Shown: piece after piece, positions 26,101 through 34,840 of the stretch
Numbering within the stretch: the first letter of the stretch is position 1
Layout: each line of letters begins with the position of its first letter
Source of the DNA: Virgibacillus phasianinus
GTDB taxonomy: Bacteria > Bacillota > Bacilli > Bacillales > Amphibacillaceae
Length of the DNA stretch: 64,000 bases
Reading direction: 5' to 3'
Assembly: GCF_002216775.1 (NCBI RefSeq)
Contig: NZ_CP022315.1
Span: 124,001-188,000 of the forward strand
Translations under genes and position numbers: made by a program
Notes under the pieces: model-generated
The model's database searches: none
Seen by the model: only the letters and a program-made list of their open reading frames with translations
What the model was told of the DNA's origin: nothing

Positions 26101-26843
26101 TGATACGGACCTTCAGGATTTTCTGTAAGCTCGAGTGCACTTTTTGCTTCTTGTTCAATGGCTGTTAATTGGCCCCTTACTTCCCGCTTGATGATAGTCA
26201 GCCACTCCAACTCTTCCTCATCAACTGCTTCTTTGACATCATATACATCTGCCAACTCGTCAAGCCATTTAACTGGCCATGGGTTTTGCATCGCGAATGT
26301 GTATAAATCAAGCACTAGATTTTCCACTTCAACGTCACTTCGATCACTTGAAAAACGGTCAACCACGTCGAAAAACTGCGCTTGTTCTTCGCCTTCTTTT
26401 CCATACCATTCTTCAAATAAGTCGGCGATAACGTCTTGTTTGATTAAATCAATTTCCATATCATTGGCAATTCGAAAGGCAGGATCAACGTCCAATAAAT
26501 AGGCGTATTGTCTTACTACATCTAGGCAAAAGGAATGCAATGTGGAAATGGATGCCCGCTGTAAAAGGGACAATTGTTTTTTCAAATGGGCAGAGGCAGG
26601 ATCCTCAGCCAACGCTTTTTCCAATGCCAACCCCACGCGATTTCGCATTTCCTGTGCTGCGGCATTGGTAAAGGTCACAACAAGGAGGGTATCAATATCA
26701 ACCGGATTTTCTTTGTTGATCAGTTTTTGAATAATCCGCTCGACCAGTACTGCAGTTTTACCTGAACCTGCAGCCGCGGCAACAAGCATATCACTTCCCG
26801 CTGTATAAATTGCCTGTTCCTGCTCTTTAGTCCAATTAACCAT
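23121..26843 (-). CDS. addA: ATP-dependent helicase/nuclease subunit A (AddA)
   Basis: The 1240-residue protein is a UvrD-type superfamily 1 helicase with a C-terminal nuclease. Walker A is AAAAGSGKTAVLV near residue 18, the Walker B region is DEYQDTN near residue 412, and motif VI is LYVALTRAKEKL near 855. The RecB-type nuclease motif is VLIVDYKTDAI near residue 1180. With AddB it resects double-strand breaks to a Chi-like site and loads RecA. Its ATG overlaps the addB stop (TAATG), so the two are coupled. Length matches the B. subtilis subunit (about 1230). Confidence 0.97.
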   Translation of the reverse strand: MVNWTKEQEQAIYTAGSDMLVAAAAGSGKTAVLVERIIQKLINKENPVDIDTLLVVTFTNAAAQEMRNRVGLALEKALAEDPASAHLKKQLSLLQRASISTLHSFCLDVVRQYAYLLDVDPAFRIANDMEIDLIKQDVIADLFEEWYGKEGEEQAQFFDVVDRFSSDRSDVEVENLVLDLYTFAMQNPWPVKWLDELADVYDVKEAVDEEELEWLTIIKREVRGQLTAIEQEAKSALELTENPEGPYQYAEAIEADIAMIWEAKANSETWDDLQAYISGSSFKALSRKKMECSEEIKDKVKKLRDSYKKRWKDMKDGWFTRNLANHMEDMHELAPVIKQLTEVVKEFKERFAQQKKEKAIVDFSDLEHHCLALLVDNDSGNENPLPSNVARHFKQKFTEVLVDEYQDTNLVQETILGLISDREGNGNMFMVGDVKQSIYRFRHAEPSLFIHKYKQFHDPNDPGQRIDLSSNFRSREQVLIGANYLFRQILDESLGEINYDRDAELIYANKSYDSFPYESPEPELLIIDRETDEETEADTDEENFADLEKAQLEARAYARKIREWTGQDGARPLQVFDKSTGTVRNFQYRDVVILMRSMTWTPTIVDELKKQGIPVYAELATGYFEAIEIKVMLSLLKVIDNPRQDIPLASVLHSPIVAMNEEELASIRLADKSHGYYDALLAYKKQHTNDLAEKATKFLNLLESFRIASRQGALSELIWSIYRETGYYDFVGGMPGGRQRQANLRALYDRARGYETTSFRGLFRFLRFIERMEERGEDLGAARALSEQEDVIRIMTIHKSKGLEFPVVILGGVDKQFNMQDLKQRYLLHKDLGLASKYIDPIKRITYPTLLYYAFQKEKQRELLAEEMRVLYVALTRAKEKLVMVGNVASYEKKQKKWEKVLDHPEWVMPEHFRMEAKSYLDWVGPALIRHQSSEVLRAEDVNEVVNNEVRMDPSNWSISIMHGSELANLEDVVNKEDINLKENIQQWEALELRNADLDAEVDEKLSYEYPYTQAAASRAKQTVTEIKRQRELKDEYSSDQLVQTSRAPIVKRPLFMQKNKTITPAEKGTAMHTVMQHIPLMKTWTKAEVERFAERLVDKEILTADEAEIIDGRVIEEFFKTEIGALMLNASEVSREVPFSLALSAKEVYATWTSDVDEQVLVQGVIDCVIPVEDGVLIVDYKTDAIQKEVTDEVMEQLKERYRTQMDLYRQAIERIWKKPVKSVYLYYFSKELLVEVPK

Positions 26844-29800
26844 TAGTTCCCCTCCCCTTTGCGAAGTTTTTCCAGAATCTCCTCTTCCTTCATAGCTGGT
26901 AGTTTACGATAATTATTTTCTTCCAATAACGGATCAAACTGACAAACGGACTTGAATGAACAGAAGGTGCATGCGATGTTTTGGCTGTGCTGGTATGGAT
27001 TTAAATGCACCCCGCCATTCGTCATGTCAATTCCAGCCCGACTCATCAGTTGATGAACATGCTCCTTGAGCCCAGAGAATGTTTCATTGTCCGCGATTTT
27101 CGAGTAATTATAAAATCCACCATTTTTCTTGACACCCGCAGGTACAATCTGGCTGGAACCTGACTCCAGCGAGCGGTCCATCAGTTTGACAATTTCTTCA
27201 CTAGATAATAACAGCCCCTGCATCTTGTACTTTTTCAGAATTTCCTTCTCGATTGCATCATCCCGCATTTTTTGCTTGCCAGAAATCATCGGATTATGGA
27301 CGTGGAAATAAAGTACGCCAGCTGGTGTTGCCTTCTTTCCAAGCCATTGTTCTGATTGCGACAGCACTACATCAAGATATGTCAGCATTTGCAACGCTAA
27401 CCCGTAATATACTTCCACTAGATTTAGCCCGCGCGCACTAGATTTATAGTCTATGATCCGCAAATATAAATCCTCCTGATTCAAGGCCTGATCAACACGG
27501 TCAATTCTCCCGCGCAGCAATAATTCAAAGCCATTATCCAGTGGCAATGTAATTGGTGACAGTGTTTGATCGGGACCAAAGCCAAGCTCAAGTCCAATTG
27601 GGGAAAAATCACTTTGCCGTGCTTGTTCACTTAAAATAAATGCAGCACGGGCAATGACTTCCTGCAATTTCTGCTGAATGTATTTATACCTGTTTGAACT
27701 GTGCAAAATCTGGTGCTGCAGAATGGGTGCCAGATTGGTAACCGCTTTTTGGGCATAGCCATCGGTATCGTTCTTATTTAACTGGGCAAAGTTTCTGCCC
27801 TCTTCCTGCACCCATTCAGTAATTTTCTTTAGTGCCTCATGGAACAGCTGGCCAATATCCGGTGCGTCCAGCTTATACGTTTTTCGTTCATCAAGTCCTA
27901 GGCTGTATTTGGCGAAATGCTGGTACGAACAGCGATAGTACATTTCAAGCCTTGACACACTCGCTTTTACCTGCTGTGGATATAGTTCTTTCACTGTATC
28001 AGCGGACAGGTTTGTCGGCTTATTTTGATAATACAGGCTTTGCAATGTGATATAGCTTGTACCATATTTTTCATGATTCTTGATGTACCAGTTCAGTACA
28101 TGCCACCAAATCGGTTTAAGCGGATAACCTTTCCGATTCCGTGCAAGTTGTGCCGTTAGCGCCGCACGCGTTTTTACAGGAGTTGTGATAAACCGTTCCG
28201 CATGGAATAGTTCGTCCGGATCCTGCAGCAACACATGTGTACAGCAATACGGGAATAAATCCTCCACCCGTTTAATCATTTGCGAAGGCATCTTTGCTTT
28301 CCCTTCCTCATCGCTCAACGGATAACTAATCCACAGCCTGTCCTTAGACGAGGTAAACGCGATATACATATAAAACCAATCATCAAGCAGCTTTCGTTTA
28401 CTGCTTTCTGCCAGCTGCATACCTTGTTCGGCCAGCATTTCCCGCTCCTGTTCATTAATCATGCCATCAGCTGGCGGCTTCATCGGCCATACACCATCAT
28501 TGACCCCTAACAGAAAGGTACATTTAATTCCACTTATCCTCGACCGGTCAATCGTCCCAACTGTTACATGATCCATACTTGGCGGTACATGAGCGAATTT
28601 TAATGAATCAAAACCAGCGTCCAGTGTAGATCGGAAAACGGGTAAGGAGATTGATTCTTCGCCAGCTATTTCCACCATTTCATCAAACAGCTGAATCACT
28701 GCATTCCATACTTGCTCCTGCTCCCGTCCTTTTTCAATTTGACCAGCATCGTCAAATTGTGTACGCATTTGTTCCAGTCTTCGTGATACGTAAAGAGACT
28801 CTAGCCAGGTAAAAATAACCGTGCAGCGCTCACGAATGGTATCACATGCACGTATGTCCTCATCAAATGTCCCTATTGCATTTACCACCTGTCGGCGATA
28901 AGCGTTAATGCGTGCCTGCACCTTTTTTTCTTTATCTGTTTGTGCTGCATCTTCAAATCCGCGAAAACGTTGAAAGACCCACTGTTTTTCCCCGAACCAG
29001 CGATCACGGGACCGTATACCATACTCTAGTACATAGTTTTCAAGCTCATCGATCGCATCATTGGTCAACGGATTTTCTTTGTCAGAGGCTGGAATAAATC
29101 CGGTTTTCAACATGCGAAAGACAGCATCGTACCGCCAATTGCCATCAACAATTTCCAGCGCTGAGCGAATAAACTCAATAAGGGAATGGTTTAGCATGGT
29201 TCGCTTTTCGTCGATAAAAACGGGGATATCATAATCTCCGAAAATGGTTGCGATTAAATCATGGTAGACATCGGTTTGTCGGATAAAAACAGCAAGATCA
29301 TTGTAGCGGTATCCTTCTTCTCGTACCAGCCGAACAATCTCCTGGGCAGCACCTTCCACTTCCGCACGTGGATGGACTGCTTCCGCAATCGTCAGCGGAA
29401 CCTCACCTCGGTATACCGGGGCAGGTCGTTTATCAAAATTACTTTCCAAATGTGCAAAGTAAGGACGTTCTCTAAACTTTCCTTTTTTTGTATCTAATAC
29501 GATTGGTTCCTCAACCGCAATATTATTTTCATTTGCGAGCGCCGTCACCACCTGATAGGTTTCCGTTGTTTGATAAAACAAATCAAGTTCCGTCAAGTCC
29601 CTGCCCCATGCAGAATCAGCAGTCAATGTAATCGTCACATTGCCGCATTTTTTCATTAACGCCTCCAGTACCTGCAATTCTGTTGGGGTAAAGCGGTGAA
29701 ATCCATCCAAATAAAACTCCGCATTTTCAAGAAAAGATGCTTCTTTTATTTTTTCAGCCAATAACTGGAGCTGATCCTCACTGTCTACATATTTCCCTTG

Positions 29801-30334
29801 CAAAGTATAAACTAATTCGTCGTATATATAGGATAAATCTTGAAGCTTTTTGGTTAATGCTTCCTCGCCGCGTTCCTTATGGACAAACTGATTTAATTGG
29901 TCGATTTGCATTTGTAAGACTTCAGGGGTTACCTGATAACGTTTGAATTCAGTAATCACTTTTTCCAATTGTTCCAGAAATCCTTGTTTCTCTAACGCTT
30001 TCTGAAAGATATTCCAGTCGGATTTTCTTTCTTCAATAATTTTGCGAAGCATCATTTGAATGCCTAGTGAACTGATAAATTGACGCGTACCCCCGCCGGT
30101 TTCCTGCAAAACCCGCCATGACAAGCGCGAAAAGCTGGCCACCTGTGCCCTGATACTCCCATGGATACCTTCTTGTTTAAACAATTCATATTCTTGTTGA
30201 AACGTCATTTGATCTGGAACAATATAAAAAATAGGCGGGCCTAGTGGATCATTCATCAATTTTTCTTTAATCTCATCCAACACACGTCCACTTTTCCCTG
30301 TACCTGCTCGTCCTAATACAAAACGTATCCCCAT
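26843..30334 (-). CDS. addB: ATP-dependent helicase/nuclease subunit B (AddB)
   Basis: The 1163-residue partner of AddA. It has an N-terminal P-loop FVLGRAGTGKSGRV (residues 5-18), an inactive helicase-like body used for Chi recognition, and a C-terminal nuclease with RIIDYKSSARG near residue 955. The Fe-S staple cysteines are visible: one in YYRCSYQHF near residue 800 and three at the C-terminus in CTFCSFKSVC, spanning the nuclease domain as in known AddB proteins. It is first in the operon and coupled to addA by TAATG. Confidence 0.97.
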   Translation of the reverse strand: MGIRFVLGRAGTGKSGRVLDEIKEKLMNDPLGPPIFYIVPDQMTFQQEYELFKQEGIHGSIRAQVASFSRLSWRVLQETGGGTRQFISSLGIQMMLRKIIEERKSDWNIFQKALEKQGFLEQLEKVITEFKRYQVTPEVLQMQIDQLNQFVHKERGEEALTKKLQDLSYIYDELVYTLQGKYVDSEDQLQLLAEKIKEASFLENAEFYLDGFHRFTPTELQVLEALMKKCGNVTITLTADSAWGRDLTELDLFYQTTETYQVVTALANENNIAVEEPIVLDTKKGKFRERPYFAHLESNFDKRPAPVYRGEVPLTIAEAVHPRAEVEGAAQEIVRLVREEGYRYNDLAVFIRQTDVYHDLIATIFGDYDIPVFIDEKRTMLNHSLIEFIRSALEIVDGNWRYDAVFRMLKTGFIPASDKENPLTNDAIDELENYVLEYGIRSRDRWFGEKQWVFQRFRGFEDAAQTDKEKKVQARINAYRRQVVNAIGTFDEDIRACDTIRERCTVIFTWLESLYVSRRLEQMRTQFDDAGQIEKGREQEQVWNAVIQLFDEMVEIAGEESISLPVFRSTLDAGFDSLKFAHVPPSMDHVTVGTIDRSRISGIKCTFLLGVNDGVWPMKPPADGMINEQEREMLAEQGMQLAESSKRKLLDDWFYMYIAFTSSKDRLWISYPLSDEEGKAKMPSQMIKRVEDLFPYCCTHVLLQDPDELFHAERFITTPVKTRAALTAQLARNRKGYPLKPIWWHVLNWYIKNHEKYGTSYITLQSLYYQNKPTNLSADTVKELYPQQVKASVSRLEMYYRCSYQHFAKYSLGLDERKTYKLDAPDIGQLFHEALKKITEWVQEEGRNFAQLNKNDTDGYAQKAVTNLAPILQHQILHSSNRYKYIQQKLQEVIARAAFILSEQARQSDFSPIGLELGFGPDQTLSPITLPLDNGFELLLRGRIDRVDQALNQEDLYLRIIDYKSSARGLNLVEVYYGLALQMLTYLDVVLSQSEQWLGKKATPAGVLYFHVHNPMISGKQKMRDDAIEKEILKKYKMQGLLLSSEEIVKLMDRSLESGSSQIVPAGVKKNGGFYNYSKIADNETFSGLKEHVHQLMSRAGIDMTNGGVHLNPYQHSQNIACTFCSFKSVCQFDPLLEENNYRKLPAMKEEEILEKLRKGEGN

Positions 30335-30375
30335 GATAAAGCCCCCTCTTGAAAGCGCAAGCGCCCGATTACATT

Positions 30376-30413
30376 AGAAAATCTCTGCCTTCATTTTATC
30401 AAAGGCAGAGATT
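30376..30413 (-). terminator. Terminator after the signal peptidase gene
   Basis: On the minus strand AATCTCTGCC pairs with GGCAGAGATT, followed by TTCTAATG; it ends the sip transcript upstream of addB. Confidence 0.75.
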
Positions 30414-30440
30414 ATATTATACTAAAAGATATCTAATTGT

Positions 30441-30992
30441 TTATTTGTGAAAACCCATTTCTGTTTGGGTTATTGGCCAGTACTTAATGCCTACTTTCCC
30501 AACCAGCTGTTTTTCAGATATAAAACCAAATGATCTGCTATCAAGACTTTCCGGTCTGTTATCACCCATTACAAACAATTTTCCTTCAGGTACTGTTGTC
30601 TTCCCTGTAACTTCTTCTAATGTGAAATCATTTGTATACGGCTCTACATCACTTTCCTTTTGCAGATCCTCAAGAAATTCTTCTTCCACATATTCACCGT
30701 TTACGTATAACTTTTCATCTTTGTAGGTGATCTCATCACCAGGTAATCCAATCACCCGTTTCACGTAATCTTCCCTTTCATTCGCGTGAAACACAATGAC
30801 ATCCAATCGATTAATATCCTGTAAATCATAGACAACTTTATTCACCATCATCAGATTTCCATCATATAGCGTTGGTTCCATGGACTCCCCATCGACTACA
30901 TAACTAGCAAATAGAAAGTTTTTAAAAATTAACGCCGCTACGATGGCGAAAAAAACGACTGGAATAAACCGCCGATAATTTATTTTTTGCAT
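30441..30992 (-). CDS. Type I signal peptidase (SipS/LepB)
   Basis: The 183-residue enzyme has an N-terminal membrane anchor (residues 9-31) and an extracellular catalytic domain. The Ser-Lys dyad is Ser37 in DGESMEPTL and Lys78 in DYVKRVIGLPGD; box D/E is FVMGDNRPESLDSRSFG near residue 141. It removes signal peptides from exported proteins. Length is typical of the prokaryotic-type Bacillus SipS-T-U-V group, but the sequence cannot tell which of those it is. It is separated from addB by a terminator. Confidence 0.93.
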   Translation of the reverse strand: MQKINYRRFIPVVFFAIVAALIFKNFLFASYVVDGESMEPTLYDGNLMMVNKVVYDLQDINRLDVIVFHANEREDYVKRVIGLPGDEITYKDEKLYVNGEYVEEEFLEDLQKESDVEPYTNDFTLEEVTGKTTVPEGKLFVMGDNRPESLDSRSFGFISEKQLVGKVGIKYWPITQTEMGFHK

Positions 30993-31083
30993 TTTTCTTC
31001 ACTCCAAGGTTCTAATCCCGTCTAGCATCTGCGGCAATAAGCATTTTGCCGCTCTGTCATAGTTTACCCTGATCGGAGTTCCT

Positions 31084-31746
31084 CTAACCCTTCTTTTCTC
31101 TTTGCTCCCGAGCTTCTTTCTCTACTGTTCTCTTTTGTATACGCTTTTCTGCATATTTCCCAATTAACCAGAATGCGATAATACATGCTGCCACAACAAT
31201 TGACTTGGTAGGGTTTTTCGCAAATGAAGCAATACTCGCACCAACATAAGCCATCGTAAATATCATTACTGATTTCCCAAGCAAAACAGCCAATACAAAT
31301 TGCTGGATGCTTATTTTGGATAAGCCTGCTACCACATTAATAATTGCTGATGGTGAGAACGGAAAACAAAGTAATAAAAACAATGGACCAAATCCGTGGC
31401 GTTCCAGCCAGGCCGTGACTTTCTTAACCTGCCTATTGCGCCGTATCACTTTAAATATCCGTTTATCTCCCAATTTACGAATGAGCAAAAACACAAATAC
31501 TGCGCCAACACTGGCTCCAGCCCAGGATAATAGAAAGCCCTCCAATAAACCATATGCTGCAGAATTTGCAATCACAAATACTACTAATGGCAGGAAGGGC
31601 AGAAATGCTTCCAGAAATGGAAATAATAGACCTGGCAATGGCCCTAAACTCTCATAGTTATTTAACAATTGATTAATAAACTCGTCCATCTTATCTTGTT
31701 CTAATAATAGTTTAATGTTTGCAATACTGAAATCCGACAATTGCAT
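31084..31746 (-). CDS. TVP38/TMEM64 family (DedA-like) membrane protein
   Basis: The 220-residue protein has about five hydrophobic segments and the TVP38/SNARE-associated core: PLPGLLFPFLEAFLPFLP near residue 36, SWAGASVGAVFVFLLIRKLG near 78 and LLLCFPFSPSAIINVVAGLS near 122 (the conserved FPFSPS-type motif). The DedA/VTT superfamily is linked to lipid-carrier flipping; the exact role of this member is unknown. The ATG at 31746 with GAAGGGA upstream was taken in place of an ATG 48 bases earlier, whose extra residues (with Cys and Trp) do not look like the family. Confidence 0.87.
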   Translation of the reverse strand: MQLSDFSIANIKLLLEQDKMDEFINQLLNNYESLGPLPGLLFPFLEAFLPFLPLVVFVIANSAAYGLLEGFLLSWAGASVGAVFVFLLIRKLGDKRIFKVIRRNRQVKKVTAWLERHGFGPLFLLLCFPFSPSAIINVVAGLSKISIQQFVLAVLLGKSVMIFTMAYVGASIASFAKNPTKSIVVAACIIAFWLIGKYAEKRIQKRTVEKEAREQREKKG

Positions 31747-31960
31747 GCAACCTGTCCCTTCACCCCAAAAACAAATACTTGTACATTTATCCATAGTCTA
31801 ACTACTTTTATTGTAAAGTAAACTCGTAAATCTGCATAGAAAAAATAAAAAATCAGCTTCAATCTTTCCGCTATGCAAATTCCATAATTTTATAGTGTAT
31901 TTTTTCAGGAAATATCATATAATAAACTAGGAACAAATGTTCGTTTTGGGAGGGAATATT

Positions 31961-32350
31961 ATGCGCTATCTTAATGATGAAGAGTTACAGGTAGCATCAC
32001 GCTTTCTGTTTCTTTCAATGGCGATAGTTGTGATTCAACAGGACATTCACCATGTTCAACAAGGGGCTTTTAAAATTAAGGAACCTTATCTTGAGCTTTT
32101 GGAAAAAATGACAACAGCTGCAACCAATGAACGCAGGCAATTGCGTCAAACCATGCAGAAGAAAAAGATACGTGTAGTCACATTAAATAAAAACGATTCT
32201 TTTTCATCTTTCCTGTTTTTATGCCAAACCCGCGAGGAAAAGCGTAATTACTTTAATCCGGCCATCCGAAAAAAAGTGGAGGTTATTGTGCAGGAGCTTA
32301 TGCGTAAGGCTCTGCCACCATATCAGGACCCTGTCTCCGCAAGTACTTGA
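31961..32350 (+). CDS. Conserved small protein, YhjD-like (129 aa)
   Basis: The ATG at 31961 follows GGGAGGG. The 129-residue product starts MRYLNDEELQVASRFLFLSM, is basic and helical, and has a conserved-looking block NYFNPAIRKKVEVIVQELM near its end. It resembles a Bacillus family seen near comK (YhjD in B. subtilis), whose function is unknown to me; this match is from memory of neighbourhood and style, not from a search. Its 3' end overlaps the convergent comK gene by 53 bases. Confidence 0.65.
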   Translation: MRYLNDEELQVASRFLFLSMAIVVIQQDIHHVQQGAFKIKEPYLELLEKMTTAATNERRQLRQTMQKKKIRVVTLNKNDSFSSFLFLCQTREEKRNYFNPAIRKKVEVIVQELMRKALPPYQDPVSAST

Positions 32351-32816
32351 TGCGATTATCTAACAGATACCGGAATTGTGCTGTCCGCTGCGTCTGATTC
32401 AGCATGGAGCCATACGAAACATCAACGGTAATTGACTTGCCATTTTTAAATAAAACTTCCGTGTGGGTACTGTCAACTATTCGCATTTGATCAATGTAGG
32501 AATGTGCGATCCAGGAGCATTTAGCATTTAATGGCGATATTGTGGGGAAAAAGTACATGCCGCTGGTTGGATCGATCGCGATTGGAGCTTTGTGGGTAAT
32601 ATTGCATATATCCCGGGTTCCATCCTGTCTCCCTTTGAGACTGGCTCCAAATGACTTGCAGGCATGGTCAATTAGCTTGGTTGGGGATGTCTTCACACAA
32701 AATTCTTCCTGTGTTTCCAGAATACATGCCCCATATTCCGCACTTTTTCCATATTGAGCAATAACAGCCATTGTAAAAGGAGTAATTTCATAAGCTAGAG
32801 AATAATAATTGTTCAT
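32298..32816 (-). CDS. comK: Competence transcription factor ComK (short C-terminus)
   Basis: The 172-residue product matches ComK along its length: KLIDHACKSFGASLKGR near residue 47, ITHKAPIAIDPTSGMYFFPT near 73, WIAHSYIDQM near 101 and the DNA-binding half FKNGKSITVDVSYGSMLNQ near 123. ComK turns on DNA-uptake genes by binding AT-rich K-boxes in the minor groove. It ends about 20 residues before the end of B. subtilis ComK (192), lacking the tail used there for activation and MecA control. Its 3' end overlaps the opposite gene by 53 bases. ComK is common even in bacilli not known to be competent, so activity is not shown. Confidence 0.88.
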   Translation of the reverse strand: MNNYYSLAYEITPFTMAVIAQYGKSAEYGACILETQEEFCVKTSPTKLIDHACKSFGASLKGRQDGTRDICNITHKAPIAIDPTSGMYFFPTISPLNAKCSWIAHSYIDQMRIVDSTHTEVLFKNGKSITVDVSYGSMLNQTQRTAQFRYLLDNRIKYLRRQGPDMVAEPYA

Positions 32817-32923
32817 TTTTTTAACATCCTTTCCGTTGCAGAACGAAAAGAAAGAAGCTTATAATTAATTTACCAAACTTTTAGACAAAATAATACAATT
32901 TTTTGAAAAAATATAACTTAATT

Positions 32924-33055
32924 TTAATTATTTTCATTTTCCGGGGATTCCTCAGCAGATATTTCCGTTTCTTCAACATCCATTGATACCTGCTCAGGTG
33001 CATGAAATTCTGGATTTAGAATTGTAAACGTTGGCAATTCGGGATTTTTCTTCAT
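32924..33055 (-). CDS. Small acidic protein of unknown function (43 aa) upstream of comK
   Basis: An ATG at 33055 with AGAGGTG upstream opens a 43-codon frame: MKKNPELPTFTILNPEFHAP, then a Glu-rich tail ending in NENN. The product is acidic and probably disordered. It is on the comK strand, 107 bases before comK. I recognise no family. The strong ribosome site and start support a real gene, but the length makes this uncertain. Confidence 0.5.
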   Translation of the reverse strand: MKKNPELPTFTILNPEFHAPEQVSMDVEETEISAEESPENENN

Positions 33056-33127
33056 ATAGATGAACACCTCTTTTTACTAGTTAGTTTGGCAGCAATCGAG
33101 GAAGTTCATACATTTTAAAAAGCATTA

Positions 33128-33177
33128 GAAAATCTTGGCTTGTCGCCAAGAACTAATGGCGAAAGCCTTAGATTTTT
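33128..33177. repeat. 50-bp near-perfect palindromic element
   Basis: AAAATCTTGGCTT (33129-33141) faces AAGCCTTAGATTTT (33163-33176), with an inner pair TCGCCA/TGGCGA. It can fold as a long hairpin. It lies between two minus-strand genes and has no T-run placed to make it the terminator of the acyl-CoA ligase gene. This form is seen as a dispersed repeat in related genomes (recalled, not checked). Confidence 0.6.
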
Positions 33178-33224
33178 TTATACTTTATACCGATAAAGAT
33201 TTATGCTTTCTTAAAGTGTAAAAA

Positions 33225-33270
33225 GAAACAAGTCGTGCAGGGTGTTGTTTCCTCCTTCACGACTTGTTCC
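33225..33270 (-). terminator. Terminator of the acyl-CoA ligase gene
   Basis: On the minus strand AACAAGTCGTG and CACGACTTGTT form an 11-bp stem around a 20-base loop, followed by TCTTTTTAC. Confidence 0.8.
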
Positions 33271-33277
33271 TTGTATA

Positions 33278-34819
33278 TTACTGATTTTTCATTTTTGAAC
33301 GCAAATTTTTGCGTAAAATTTTGCCTGTTGTGTTTTTCGGGAGTTCGTCCATAAATTCGATCTCTCTTGGTACCTTATACTTTGCTAAATGGCTTTTGCA
33401 AAATTCGAGAAGCTCCTTTTCTTTTAATGAAGGATCATTTGAAACGACAAAGCTGATAACTGCTTCACCTGTATTCGGATCAGGTGTCCCAACAACTGCT
33501 GCTTCAGCGATATCTGGATGTGAGTAAAGTACTTCCTCCACCTCTCTCGGGTACACATTGTAGCCCCCAACGATGATCATATCCTTTTTACGATCAACGA
33601 TATAGAAATATCCTTCATCATCTTTTCTTGCCATGTCACCAGTATAAAGCCAGCCATTTCTTAGGCTATGCGCCGTTTCCTCAGGCATCTTATAATATCC
33701 CTTCATCACATTTGGACCTTTAACAATTAATTCACCCACCTCGCCAATGGGAACCTCCTCACCAAATTCATCAACAACCTTATTTACAACATGCAGGATA
33801 TTCATCCCAATCGATCCAGGCTTTCTCGGGCGATCTAACGGATTAAAACAGGTAACCGGTGCAGCCTCAGACAAACCGTACCCTTCTGAAATCTTCACAT
33901 TAAATGCTTGTTCAAATTGTTTCAGCAAAGAAACTGGCATTGCCGAACCACCACTGATACATAATCTGATTCGTGAAAAGCTTCCCTCATTGCCAGCAAT
34001 ACTTTGCAGTAAATAATTGTACATGGTTGGAACACCAGCAAATACGGTCGCTCCATGTTCCTTCGCGATCCGAAAAACCTCAGTCGGTGAAAACGATGGA
34101 ATGATGAGAACTGTGCCGCCATTCATTAATGGCGCATTCAATGAAACGGTTAAACAAAATACGTGGAACATTGGCAAGACTGCAATCACGCGGTCGTCAC
34201 CATTTATCGTCAAATAATCCGCAACATCCTTGGCATTTGAATAAAGATTTTTGTGGGACAGCATAGCTCCCTTTGGATTACCGGTCGTGCCGGACGTATA
34301 TAAAATAATCGCTGTTTCATGTTCATCTAATTCCGGTGTATCAAAATCCAGATTTCCTTCCGCAACAATCCTTGAAAACGATTTCAATTTTGGCAACAAG
34401 GAAAATCCCTCAAATGATACATCTTTACCTGACTCACACGAAATATAGTGATCAATAGCTGGAAGCTGGTCCGCAGCTGCCTCAAACTTTTCCATTAAGA
34501 CATCCATCGTGATAACGGCTTTCACATCACCATTTTTCAGGATATATGTCATTTCATGAGCAGTGTAAAGCGGGTTAATCGGAATAACGATAGCACCTAA
34601 TCTGAGGGCACCATATAAGCCGATTACATAATAAGGACTATTCCCAACAGCCAGAGCAATATGATCCCCTTTTTTATACCCCATTTCTCGTAAGCGTGAC
34701 GCAAACTTTGTAATTGCACCATCTAACTCCATGTATGTAGTCGTTTTTCCCTGAAAAACATACGCGGGTTTATTCGGTAATTTTTGAGCTGTGTTTGATA
34801 ATTGCCTACTTAAATTCAC
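33278..34819 (-). CDS. lcfB: Long-chain fatty-acid-CoA ligase (LcfB/YhfL-like)
   Basis: A 513-residue AMP-forming ligase. The AMP motif is ILYTSGTTGNPKGAM near residue 175, followed by GYGLSEAAPVTCFNP near 315, GWLYTGDMARKDDEGY near 393 and the hinge VDRKKDMIIVGGYNVYPREVEE near 410, with a C-terminal lysine region PKNTTGKILRK. It activates fatty acids to acyl-CoA for beta-oxidation. The GTG at 34819 (MNLSRQL) is preferred over the ATG at 34825, since the AGGGGG site is too close to the ATG and the family starts MNL. A FadR-type operator lies 22 bases upstream, so control by fatty acyl-CoA is likely. Confidence 0.92.
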   Translation of the reverse strand: MNLSRQLSNTAQKLPNKPAYVFQGKTTTYMELDGAITKFASRLREMGYKKGDHIALAVGNSPYYVIGLYGALRLGAIVIPINPLYTAHEMTYILKNGDVKAVITMDVLMEKFEAAADQLPAIDHYISCESGKDVSFEGFSLLPKLKSFSRIVAEGNLDFDTPELDEHETAIILYTSGTTGNPKGAMLSHKNLYSNAKDVADYLTINGDDRVIAVLPMFHVFCLTVSLNAPLMNGGTVLIIPSFSPTEVFRIAKEHGATVFAGVPTMYNYLLQSIAGNEGSFSRIRLCISGGSAMPVSLLKQFEQAFNVKISEGYGLSEAAPVTCFNPLDRPRKPGSIGMNILHVVNKVVDEFGEEVPIGEVGELIVKGPNVMKGYYKMPEETAHSLRNGWLYTGDMARKDDEGYFYIVDRKKDMIIVGGYNVYPREVEEVLYSHPDIAEAAVVGTPDPNTGEAVISFVVSNDPSLKEKELLEFCKSHLAKYKVPREIEFMDELPKNTTGKILRKNLRSKMKNQ

Positions 34820-34840
34820 CTTCATGCCCCCTAAAAAGTT

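Noticed and set aside
32817-32923. ComK K-boxes upstream of comK
   Set aside because: AT-rich tracts such as AAAATAATACAATTTT are present, but the A- and T-runs are 8 bases apart rather than the 5 of the AAAA-N5-TTTT box, so autoregulation is not supported.
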